This document shows positions 1-5,890 of a stretch of 9,802 bases of DNA, one piece after another. The stretch comes from Candidatus Jordarchaeum madagascarense (lineage in GTDB: Archaea > Asgardarchaeota > Jordiarchaeia > Jordiarchaeales > Jordiarchaeaceae). The stretch's first letter is position 1. Every line of letters begins with the position of its first letter. Made by a program: the position numbers and the translations under genes. The notes beneath the pieces were generated by a model, which saw only the letters and a program-made list of their open reading frames with translations, did not search any database and was not told the origin of the DNA. The DNA is taken from contig DXJA01000020.1 in NCBI GenBank assembly GCA_019056875.1, positions 1 through 9,802 on the forward strand, written 5' to 3'.

Positions 1-1
1 C

Positions 2-1438
2 GTGGGAGACGGAGGCCCGCCTCTTAGAGTTAAAAATGCGTCAATTCGTAATTTTCTAAACAACACCTATCAGAATTTTGGACTGCGCGGAGCCATTTTG
101 GTAGGCAGAGCCCCCCAATTCACATATAATCACAGTTATTATTCTCCCCCAACAAATTACCAGTTCGTGTGGGACTATTACTACATGGACTTGGACTGCG
201 TTTTCAGTGATTCTGACCTAGACGGAGTCATGGACACCATGAGTGGAAACATAGGTCCAGAAATCTGGGTTTCCAGAATAGATGCGAGTTCCTTATCCGG
301 AAATGAAATCGCATATTACATCGACTTTTTCACGAGAAACCACCAAGTGAGAAATGTAGGTTCCAGAGGAGCACAAAAAGGACTACTGTGGGTGGATGAC
401 AGTTGGGGGTCAATGACAATATATTCAAGTCAAATAGATCAATGCTTTGCAAGATTGTACAATAGCTCAAATAGAGTCTTGTTCGATCAAGAAACACAAA
501 CAAACCGGTCAATATACTTAACTAACCTTACGGCAGATTATGAATGGTTATGGACCTGTGTACATTCACTTTCAAACTGGCATACTTTTGAGGAAAATCA
601 GATAGGAGTCTATAACTGGTCAGATTATTTGGAAATAAATTCGACATCTAAGAATATGACATTTTACAATTTATTCTGCTGCTATACAGGAGACTATACG
701 GCTCCAAACTATCTGGCAGGCTATTACATATTCGGAAACACCGAAGGGCAAGTATCCATAGCCTGTGCACGCTCGGGAGGCTTTTGGTATGGCACCCACG
801 ACACCTTCTATGATTTATTCACTGGATATTGCATTGGAGATGCTTGGAAACACATGCACAGCCTAGGTTACACTCAATCCTTTACCAGTCCCTTCCCATC
901 CGGCAATGATATGGGACACAATCTGTACTGGCAGGACTTTACCGAGGGAACCAACCTATTCGGAGACCCTACACTTCAAAATAATCAGAAGCCAGCACAA
1001 ATAACCATAGATCGCCTGGGTTACGTCGATCCAAACCAGAACGTAACCATCAGGATAAGGCTAACCGACAGTGATGGGCGTAACATGTACAATGCCACAA
1101 TTCAATTCTCAATATATACAGGCGGGTGGATCACACTCGGATACAATAATACCGATATAAACGGCATCGCCACATTGACCTTTAACACCACAGGTCTTAC
1201 ACAGGGTAAAATTCCAATCAAGGCACAATTAATCCAAGCCCCCAATTACAACTTTACCGAGTCGCAGAGTTCCTTCAATTTGGGAAAACCATTAATGCAA
1301 CTACTTCCAGCTTTGATTTTCTCTAGTACAAAAACAAACAATACCATGTTATGGATTTCTATTCCAATCGGAGCCACAATTGTCGGAGTAATCGCCATTG
1401 CCTTATATCTAAGGGTAAAAACTCGAGGTTCAGTTTAA
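2..1438 (+). CDS. Surface-anchored C25 (gingipain)-like peptidase, 5'-partial
   Basis: Likely an extracellular cysteine peptidase of the gingipain/C25 type tethered to the cell membrane. The frame is open to the left edge and no signal peptide is visible, so the GTG at position 2 is probably internal and the N-terminus lies outside. Numbering from that codon, seen features are: an LVGRA strand (33-37); an acidic DSDLDGVMD loop (70-78); PEIWVSRI (86-93), as in gingipain folds; H188 as candidate catalytic His; a CCYTGD segment with C226/C227 as candidate nucleophile, about 38 residues later, close to the gingipain spacing; ARSGG (256-260); and NLFGDPTL (318-325), typical of the end of the C25 domain. 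A beta-rich Ig-like domain follows (about 332-427), then one membrane helix (about 450-470) with a basic RVKTR tail. Many N-X-S/T sequons fit a glycosylated surface protein. The usual His-Gly is His-Ser here, so activity is not certain. The substrate is unknown. Confidence 0.75.
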   Translation: MGDGGPPLRVKNASIRNFLNNTYQNFGLRGAILVGRAPQFTYNHSYYSPPTNYQFVWDYYYMDLDCVFSDSDLDGVMDTMSGNIGPEIWVSRIDASSLSGNEIAYYIDFFTRNHQVRNVGSRGAQKGLLWVDDSWGSMTIYSSQIDQCFARLYNSSNRVLFDQETQTNRSIYLTNLTADYEWLWTCVHSLSNWHTFEENQIGVYNWSDYLEINSTSKNMTFYNLFCCYTGDYTAPNYLAGYYIFGNTEGQVSIACARSGGFWYGTHDTFYDLFTGYCIGDAWKHMHSLGYTQSFTSPFPSGNDMGHNLYWQDFTEGTNLFGDPTLQNNQKPAQITIDRLGYVDPNQNVTIRIRLTDSDGRNMYNATIQFSIYTGGWITLGYNNTDINGIATLTFNTTGLTQGKIPIKAQLIQAPNYNFTESQSSFNLGKPLMQLLPALIFSSTKTNNTMLWISIPIGATIVGVIAIALYLRVKTRGSV

Positions 1439-1479
1439 GATTTCGATGAGCAGTTCAACTAGGTAAACAAAAAGAGGAA

Positions 1480-1500
1480 TAGAGAGAATCCATCTCTCTA
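1480..1500. terminator. Hairpin between convergent genes
   Basis: A perfect 8-bp inverted repeat, TAGAGAGA and TCTCTCTA around the 5-nt loop ATCCA, sits 42 bases after the peptidase stop and just beyond the stop of the opposing pseudogene. T-rich runs follow on both strands: a run of seven T at 1515-1521 on the plus strand, and TTTTTG complementary to 1468-1473 on the minus strand. This suits a bidirectional terminator. Archaeal termination depends mainly on T-runs, so the hairpin itself may be incidental. Confidence 0.45.
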
Positions 1501-1503
1501 TCT

Positions 1504-1926
1504 CTAACTCGTACCCTTTTTTTCCATCACTCTTAGAACAAGCTCTATTAAATCGTGAAGTTTAATTTTTTCTTTTTTTTCTTCAATATTTTTAGCGAAA
1601 TTTAATTCGCAGAATGGGCAACATGTTACCAGCGCTTTTGCTCCCGTTGTCTTTGCTTCTTCAATTCTTTCCGTACCGGCAAAATGCGCTAGATTAGGGT
1701 AAGCTGCTCTCACACCTCCACCAGCTGCACGGCAGAAGGAATATTCTCTGATTCTACCCCTCTCAACAAAATCAAGCCCTGAGATTTTCCTTAGAATATT
1801 TCTGGGTGACTCATACACACCTCCTGCTCCAAAAAAACCTTGTGGATCAAATATAATAGCGATTGAAAGCCGCATTCCAAAAATCGAGTTCGTGTAGAAC
1901 TTCAGGGCGGGGAGTATGTAAGTAGC
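1504..1926 (-). pseudogene. Decayed C-terminal fragment of HdrD/GlpC-like CCG-domain protein
   Basis: The frame matches the last third of the Fe-S proteins with paired CCG domains (heterodisulfide reductase subunit D, glycolate oxidase iron-sulfur subunit and relatives, usually about 400 residues). Numbering from the ATG at 1875, GAGGVYESPR (16-25), AGGGVRAAYP (51-60) and CCPFCELNF (85-93) are clear family signatures. Two signature positions are ruined: DPCH has become DPQG (10-13), and FCCGAGGG has become FCRAAGGG, losing one Cys and the Gly. That removes two of the five expected CCG-type cysteines. The frame stays open upstream of this ATG to a TAG at 1929-1927, so the ATG is internal rather than a real start. 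The N-terminal ferredoxin part and first CCG domain are absent. I read it as a non-functional relic of electron-transfer metabolism. The family call is firm; the exact paralogue is not. Confidence 0.75.
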
Positions 1927-2008
1927 CTAGTTCTTAAAAAAACTATCAAAGCGCAGGGTAAGGTCTGCTTTTGAAAGGCGGAAATACATCTCCCGGACAG
2001 TATGTTTT

Positions 2009-2302
2009 TCAGCGGGTTTGAGTCACGGGTTCCTCACTCTCAGTTCTTTTGAGGCGAGTTTTTAGTTTTTGGTATATGGGTCTCCCACCCAAAAGTAAAG
2101 CACATAGAAGGCATCCAACGCCTATTACGCGATATATGATGACCGATAGAAGAATTCCGGAAAGGTAGGGAAAACCGAAAATCTGTGACAAGAGTATCCC
2201 CAAAGCAGGATGAATAATTACTTCCTCGGGAGAGGGCAACAAAATATATAGAGATACGCCCAACAAAACCGATGCTACAATAACACGTTTCCCGAACTCC
2301 AT
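2009..2302 (-). CDS. Small integral membrane protein, function unknown
   Basis: A 97-residue protein beginning MEFGKRV, with about three hydrophobic segments: residues about 6-22; about 31-46, after a charged PSPEEV turn; and about 50-71, containing a CLLCALLLGG stretch. The tail is basic and then acidic (KLKTRLKR, then TESEEP), and probably cytoplasmic. The ATG at 2302 is preferred to an in-frame TTG at 2326 because a TATA-like box at 2331-2340 would place transcription start only a few bases upstream of 2302, inside any TTG-initiated message. I do not recognise the family, and no catalytic motif is visible. It lies between pseudogenes with long gaps on both sides, so there is no operon context. 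Regular hydrophobicity and a promoter at the right distance support a real gene. Confidence 0.6.
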   Translation of the reverse strand: MEFGKRVIVASVLLGVSLYILLPSPEEVIIHPALGILLSQIFGFPYLSGILLSVIIYRVIGVGCLLCALLLGGRPIYQKLKTRLKRTESEEPVTQTR

Positions 2303-2330
2303 AAGGCAACATGCCCTAAGGCTCAAGCAT

Positions 2331-2349
2331 GTTATATAACTGTTTCGGC
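2331..2349 (-). promoter_or_regulatory. Archaeal TATA/BRE promoter of the membrane-protein gene
   Basis: Read on the minus strand, CCGAAAC followed by AGTTATATAAC gives a BRE-like purine stretch directly upstream of a TATA box. The box centre is about 33 bases before the ATG at 2302, implying a leader of only about 5-10 bases. The core GTTATATAAC is itself a 10-bp palindrome. Confidence 0.5.
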
Positions 2350-2711
2350 TTTTAGAAAAGGCACAATGTAGCAGTTATACATCTTTGGTGTTTGATTATT
2401 TGGAAGTGTTTTACGAAACTTCCATATTAAGTCTTGAAATCGGGAAAAATGGAACATAACATCTTCTTTACCAGTAGCCAAAAAACAAGAATACATACAC
2501 CCCATACAAAAAACATACCTACTTTATCAGGCCTTTAGAAAAACAAACTAGGCAGCCTTGTCTTAAGAATTAAAGCCTACACTCACAAATCGAGATCATG
2601 ATTAATGAACCATACCAGCCACCCGTACCGGTACCCTTTTCCCTCAACTCTTCAAAAACAAATCGAAAAAAAGAATTTTTAATGTATCAATCGGTTAGTT
2701 AAGACAGAAGA
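2350..2711. other. Intergenic stretch with no gene recognised
   Basis: About 360 bases with stops in all frames and no recognisable protein or RNA gene. There are two weak symmetric elements: GGAAG paired with CTTCC around 2402-2422 (interrupted stem), and the 10-bp palindrome GTACCGGTAC at 2625-2634. Neither has a clear role. The 3' part becomes A-rich and leads into the promoter of the next gene. Confidence 0.5.
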
Positions 2712-2728
2712 GCCTAAACTTTTATATG
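2712..2728 (+). promoter_or_regulatory. Archaeal promoter of the broken glycosidase-like gene
   Basis: CCTAAA followed by CTTTTATATG is a BRE plus TATA box centred near 2723, about 40 bases before the ATG at 2764. Transcription would be expected to start near 2748-2752, giving a leader of about 12-16 bases that includes the Shine-Dalgarno-like GAGGGA at 2752-2757. The promoter looks intact although the gene behind it is interrupted. Confidence 0.5.
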
Positions 2729-2763
2729 AAAAAGAAGAAAAATCCTGTATCGAGGGAAGCAAA

Positions 2764-2985
2764 ATGAGCGTAGAAGAAACCGGTGTCGCCTACTACGGCG
2801 TCATGTACCCAGACCGAGCAGTCCAAGACTTTGAGGAGATGATCGAACACGGCTGCAACGCCGTCCTCCTAGGTTGGTCAGAATTCGACGCCTGGTTCTG
2901 GCACCCCAACGTCACCAAACTTATCCAAGAAGCGAAAAACCTTGGGTTAAAAGTTTACGTTGATCCCTGGGCCTGGGGCTCCCCC
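2764..2985 (+). pseudogene. N-terminal fragment of TIM-barrel glycosidase-like protein
   Basis: About 74 residues open a family of archaeal TIM-barrel glycosidase-like hydrolases that begin with a YYG strand, a DFEEMIEHGCNAVLL helix-strand unit, a phenylalanine/tryptophan-rich SEFDAWFW segment, and a GLKVYVDPWAWG strand. Full members run to over 300 residues. Here the family sequence stops after VDPWAWG (about 2980), and the frame then ends at a TAA in foreign sequence at 3004-3006. The matching C-terminus reappears, same strand, at about 4011-4274, so one gene has been split and its middle (roughly 170 residues) lost. The ATG at 2764 has a good Shine-Dalgarno and promoter. A translated 80-residue stub could still be made, but it would not fold as a barrel. 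The family assignment is from motif memory; the substrate is unknown. Confidence 0.75.
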
Positions 2986-3254
2986 TGTTCTTTAAGATTG
3001 TGGTAATACTTTTTTGATACTTTTTTAATGGTTTTGAGGTGGTAGAAGGAGGTTCCCTTGGTTGCTATGAATACTTTGCTGCAGGCTCTGCGGAGGTAAT
3101 ATTGTCGACCGCTATCGATGTGTCCGTTCCTGACAACTTCGGTTTTTGTCTTTTCAAAGTCGGAGCAGACTTCATAGGAGCAGACTCTCTCTTTTTCTTC
3201 TAGTAGTTGCCAGATTCGTTGTGTGATGTGTTCTTGATCCCGAACCTTAAGTTG
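2986..3254 (-). mobile_element. Transposase N-terminal zinc-finger fragment (IS1/ISNCY-like)
   Basis: A minus-strand frame, open from a TAG at 3257-3255 leftward, contains the hallmarks of the N-terminal zinc-finger region of archaeal IS transposases: a Cys pair (CSYEVC), then KTEVVRNGHIDSGRQYYLRR, one downstream Cys (ACSKVF) and KGTSFYHLKT. The normal second pair C-x-x-C is reduced to one Cys (RACSK), and no ATG start is visible. Family resemblance fades near 3025, where the sequence runs toward the broken glycosidase gene, so the catalytic domain is missing. This is a dead fragment, but it marks the left side of the DNA that interrupted the glycosidase gene. The exact IS family is uncertain. 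Confidence 0.6.
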
Positions 3255-3353
3255 CTACAAGTCAGTTCTTATGTATAAATTAACAGTATCAAGGGAGACT
3301 AATATTCACAATCAAATCATGAACACCTGCCAAACCGCACAGTACCAGCACAT

Positions 3354-3785
3354 TTATTTTGGTATTATCTCGAATCCTAGATTCACTTTCTCAAAATCAG
3401 CATCGCCGGTGAAAGCCTTGGTTATTTCCAACTCTTGCATCAAGACAAAGGATGTTAAATCTGTAAATGAAATACTTGGTTTATCTTGCAGTTTTTTCCT
3501 CAGCTACCAAGCGATTCTAAATTTTTCCTCTGTGATTCTCTCTAACTCTAACAGGTCGTTTTTTATCATCGAATGTAAAGCCTCTATAAATCGAACTGCA
3601 GTAATGAAAACAACATTTCTAAAGAGAGCTGTTATCACCTCATCAAGCACGTAATCGGAGGTAACCAGTCTATACCCCTCTCTTTTTATTTCTTTATATT
3701 CTTTAACAGCACGTTTATGGTTTGAATCCCTCCGATTAGCCAAAGCCAACCAGGCCCATGTATCCACGAAAACCAGTTTAGCCAT
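3354..3785 (-). pseudogene. vapC: VapC toxin (PIN-domain RNase) with in-frame TAG
   Basis: PIN-domain ribonuclease toxin, 143 codons from the ATG at 3785 (a second ATG at 3791 is also possible). The acidic residues expected for the metal site are visible: D8 in VFVDTWAW, D48/E49 in TSDYVLDE, D109 in FTDLTSF and D128 in FTGDADF. Codon 94 is TAG (3506-3504), between AW and LRKK, where relatives often have Glu, so a single GAG-to-TAG change would explain it. The frame after the stop is perfectly conserved through to a TAA at 3356-3354. The stop removes the last 50 residues and two active-site acids, so the product should be inactive unless the codon is read through. The start overlaps the end of vapB by 8 bases, the usual vapBC arrangement. 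The other explanations are a sequencing error or amber recoding. Confidence 0.8.
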
Positions 3786-3990
3786 AGACATACTTATCAT
3801 GCCTTTCCGCCAAGTCAGAGGGACCTTCACAAATCCCTATCACGTCTTCTAAGAGGTCTTTCTTCTCTTTTTTCTTCCCCCCAGTTTTTCTCTTTTTCTC
3901 TTCTAGATGCTCGATGAAATCCATAACCTCTTTAAGACTGTCTTCAGGCAATAATCTAACCTTCTGTATAAGACTATCCCTATACATCAT
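3778..3990 (-). CDS. vapB: VapB antitoxin (DUF2281-like)
   Basis: A 70-residue antitoxin partner of the adjacent PIN toxin. The N-terminal part (LPEDSLKEVMDFIEHL, about 14-29) matches the short helical domain of archaeal VapB proteins. A lysine-rich linker (about 31-44) follows, then the conserved C-terminal toxin-binding tail GICEGPSDLAERHDKYVYG (52-70), which is highly characteristic of this family. Starts at 3990 and 3987 are both possible (tandem ATG). GGTG at 3998-3995 spaces better to the second. The reading frame is intact, unlike its toxin, so an orphan antitoxin may still be made and could repress the operon or neutralise related toxins. It would normally wrap the VapC active site and bind the promoter. 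Confidence 0.85.
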   Translation of the reverse strand: MMYRDSLIQKVRLLPEDSLKEVMDFIEHLEEKKRKTGGKKKEKKDLLEDVIGICEGPSDLAERHDKYVYG

Positions 3991-4010
3991 TATTCACCAC
4001 ACATTATTCT

Positions 4011-4274
4011 CATCGAGAGCTAAATAAACTTTTCACCAAACTGGCTAAAAAGCATAGAAAGAAAACCCACGCCTGGGTCCAAGCCTTCAACATCCTCAAA
4101 GGAAGAGAACAAGAAATAGTAAAAGGCATAGAAATCGCCAAAGAAAAGAAAGTAGATTCCATATTTGCCTGGCCCTACCGAGCCGGAGAAGGAAGCATAC
4201 TCGCCTCAGACAGAGCCTCCACGTTGTGGAAAATGATAGGCGAAACCTACAAGAGAGCGAGGAAGACACCTTAA
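4011..4274 (+). pseudogene. C-terminal fragment of the same TIM-barrel glycosidase-like gene
   Basis: This frame carries the C-terminal end of the family whose N-terminus is at 2764-2985. Visible are KKTHAWVQAFNI (a late barrel strand), a long helix EIVKGIEIAKEKKVD, then SIFAWPYRAGEGSILAS with the aromatic-rich strand, and the terminal helix LWKMIGETYKRARKTP before TAA at 4272-4274. It has no usable start of its own: the frame is open upstream past 4011, but the family resemblance begins around 4017-4040. The exact junction with the inserted DNA cannot be fixed by eye. Together the two pieces make up about half of a normal protein. A near-identical but frameshifted stretch of this same C-terminus occurs at 7146-7290. 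Confidence 0.75.
4018..4034 (-). promoter_or_regulatory. vapBC promoter
   Basis: On the minus strand GAAAAGTTTATTTAG reads as a BRE-like GAAAA followed by a TATA box centred near 4025. Start of transcription is expected near 3998-4002, about ten bases before the vapB ATG codons. The box overlaps sequence that still reads as the upstream end of the glycosidase C-terminal fragment on the other strand, so the toxin-antitoxin pair and the broken gene share this junction. Confidence 0.45.
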
Positions 4275-4351
4275 GCCAAGCCTCGAAAATGATAAAAAAT
4301 TAAACTCATAAAAATTCTAAAAAAATGGAAAGGTAGTCAGATTTCTAAAAC

Positions 4352-4382
4352 AAATTTATAAAAACAAACTGATTATTAGTTT
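4352..4382 (-). terminator. Possible relBE terminator
   Basis: Downstream of relE on the minus strand, AAACT (complement of 4378-4382) and AGTTT (complement of 4366-4370) can pair around a 7-base loop and are followed by a T-run (GTTTTTATAAATTTG). The stem is short and all weak pairs except one, so the T-rich tail is the stronger argument. Confidence 0.25.
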
Positions 4383-4398
4383 TTAAATATCTCTTGAA

Positions 4399-4659
4399 CT
4401 ATTTATAAACTCTTGACCTCTTATCAATATTCACTATTAATATCATCATCTTATCCGGGAAAATCTCATAAAGGATTCTATAATCCCCAACCCTTATTCT
4501 AAATAGTTTTTCTTCCCTTCCCAAAACTTTTTTCACACCGGATGGAAACGGATTTTCAGCCAACTCTTCTATTTTATTTATTAAACGAGTGTATACATCC
4601 TTAGGAATTTTTTTAAAAAAAATTTAAGCTCTAGTACTTAGTTGAATCTCAACACTCAC
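4399..4659 (-). pseudogene. relE: RelE/ParE-type toxin with premature TAA
   Basis: An 86-codon RelE-superfamily toxin gene (ribosome-dependent mRNA interferase family) of normal length. Family features are clear: FFKKIPKDV (about 14-22), a helix LINKIEELAENPFP, the strand RIRVGDYRILYEI, and the C-terminal IVNIDKRSRVYK. The gene would start at a GTG (4659-4657) that overlaps the relB stop. The opening codons read VSVEIQLSTRA, as RelE proteins do, but codon 12 is TAA (4626-4624). No in-frame ATG follows the stop early enough to rescue the domain. The stop sits just before a run of eight T then seven A on the coding strand, so a small change or sequencing error there is possible. If the stop is real, the toxin is dead. 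Confidence 0.75.
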
Positions 4660-4774
4660 CTAGCTCCCTCTTTAAATCTTCAAGTTTTATGGTCTTCCCC
4701 TCCCTATACTCCTCCTCTGCCCCCTTTAATATTAGTTCTTCTTCTTGTGCCAAAATATTATCTTCTTCTATCAT
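4649..4774 (-). CDS. relB: Small RelB-like antitoxin
   Basis: A 41-residue protein just upstream of relE. It has an acidic N-terminal half (IEEDNILAQEEE) and the typical C-terminal module EYREGKTIKLEDLKREL (23-39) found in short archaeal RelB antitoxins that pair with RelE toxins. The ATG at 4774 is chosen; a GTG three codons earlier (4783) is in frame, and GTGAAG before the ATG may serve as a weak Shine-Dalgarno. The stop overlaps the relE GTG, so translational coupling is expected. The gene is intact although its toxin is broken. The short length is normal for this antitoxin type. Confidence 0.75.
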   Translation of the reverse strand: MIEEDNILAQEEELILKGAEEEYREGKTIKLEDLKRELGEC

Positions 4775-4985
4775 ATGCTTCACAATTCAATCAAAGTGTT
4801 AATCCCCCCAATAAAATTTATCTTTATTTTACCTGTTGAAAAATCGCCCAACAGTGAAAAGCCACACCCACTTCCAAAGCATAATTTGGCGGACAATTTT
4901 TTCCAGCTAATCTTTAATTATTTTTTTTAATGCTCTTTTAGCTTGGTTTCAAGTTTATTACTCTTTCTAAACGGATGTAGTCCAG

Positions 4986-5069
4986 CTAGTCTCGATACAA
5001 TTTTACTCCGTTAATCCTCTCAAAGTGCTTCACGTTCTTGGTGAACAATTTGGCAGCGTTTTCCAATAG
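4986..5069 (-). pseudogene. vapC: C-terminal remnant of a PIN-domain (VapC) toxin
   Basis: About 27 residues, LLENAAKLFTKNVKHFERINGVKLYRD, in two overlapping pieces of recognisable PIN-domain tail: the strand AKLFTKNVKHF and the end piece ERINGVKLY, before a TAG at 4988-4986. A TGA lies immediately upstream in frame, and no N-terminal part or antitoxin can be found to the right. This is a third, unrelated toxin relic within 1.8 kb. The typical DALIAATAL segment that normally precedes it is gone. Confidence 0.55.
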
Positions 5070-5380
5070 TCAAAAAAAGTTTGAGATGCTTTAGAACAAG
5101 AAGAGAGATTCTCAGAGTTTGGTTTAAAGATTAGAACTTAATGACCCTCATGAAAGTTCCAATATGGCTTGATTAGATTAACAAGACAGCCACATCAAAC
5201 CCCGGGTTAATCCAAATTTGAGTTGGGTCTAAAATCAACCTCTTCATATTGATTTTAAAAAGTTATTTGCATAAATTGATAAAATTTCATTTTTCTCTAT
5301 GTCACTATTTATTTTACTCCTATTGCAATTGAAGCAAAGATAATTCAATTCAAGAAATACCTTTACCTTTTATTCTTACT
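5070..5380. other. Intergenic stretch, no gene seen
   Basis: About 310 AT-rich bases with frequent stops in all frames. The only structure noticed is a 7-bp inverted repeat, AATTGAA (5327-5333) and TTCAATT (5344-5350), some 30 bases beyond the stop of the MGMT-like gene. It could be part of that operon's 3' end but lacks a clean T-run. Confidence 0.45.
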
Positions 5381-5866
5381 CTATTTTAATAGATAGTTTT
5401 GATAGTCCTCAACGAAATATCTCTTGCCTTTCCTTTTTATTACAAAACCTTCCTTTTCAAGTAAGGATTTATGTGCTTCCTGCCTTCCTGGATATTTTTC
5501 ATTCAGAAAACCATCAGCTTTCAGTGTTCGCCAATAGGGTATACCCAAGTTTTTCCCTTCCTTCGCTGCTTCTTCAGCAGCGTTTGCAGCAGTCATAATA
5601 AAAATTCCAGTGGTTAATGAACAACATCCTTTAACCTTATGTTTTTGAGCCAAATTCTTGCAAATTTCTATAAGGGTAATTAATTTCCCTTTGGGAACGG
5701 ATTTCATTATTTCTACTACTTGGCTAGGATTAACTAAAACTATATCATCCCCCTCCTCTGCACCCATTTTGTGCACAGCATTATAACAAGGAAATCTTTT
5801 CTCAAGCTTCACTATTTTAGGAAAATTTTCTTTATCAGTTAACTTTTCCTGCCAAGTTTTTTTCAT
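5381..5866 (-). CDS. MGMT-like DNA-binding protein lacking the acceptor Cys (alkyltransferase-like)
   Basis: A 161-residue member of the MGMT family, related to the DNA-binding domain of O6-alkylguanine-DNA alkyltransferase. Counting from the upstream ATG at 5887, conserved stretches are: KTWQEKL (10-16); VPKGKLITLIEICKNLA (64-80), the start of the helix-turn-helix; TTGIFIMTAANAAEEA (92-107); PYWRTLKADGFLNEKYPG (117-134); and GKRYFVEDY. The position of the alkyl-acceptor motif PCHR reads PYWR, so Cys is replaced by Tyr and no suicidal methyl transfer is possible. As in alkyltransferase-like proteins, a role in recognising lesions or flipping bases is plausible but inferred. I favour the start at 5866, which has GGAAGAG eight bases upstream, over the ATG at 5887. 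It follows the nitrilase gene closely and is probably co-transcribed with it. Confidence 0.8.
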   Translation of the reverse strand: MKKTWQEKLTDKENFPKIVKLEKRFPCYNAVHKMGAEEGDDIVLVNPSQVVEIMKSVPKGKLITLIEICKNLAQKHKVKGCCSLTTGIFIMTAANAAEEAAKEGKNLGIPYWRTLKADGFLNEKYPGRQEAHKSLLEKEGFVIKRKGKRYFVEDYQNYLLK

Positions 5867-5890
5867 CCTTTTTACTCTTCCTTGCATTCG

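Noticed and set aside
2040..2312. Minus-strand frame of 90 codons overlapping the small membrane protein
   Set aside because: It overlaps in another frame the better-supported protein with regular membrane segments, and its residues show no domain pattern.
3271..3654. Plus-strand frame of 127 codons opposite vapC
   Set aside because: It is antisense to a clear PIN-domain frame, lacks promoter and Shine-Dalgarno, and its composition is that of a shadow.
4832..4853. CTGTTG...CAACAG inverted repeat upstream of relB
   Set aside because: A 6-bp stem with a 10-base loop is weak; an operator role for RelB is possible but not supported by a second copy.
4642..4930. Two plus-strand frames opposite relB and its upstream region
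   Set aside because: They are low-complexity shadows of relB and AT-rich spacer; no initiation signals.
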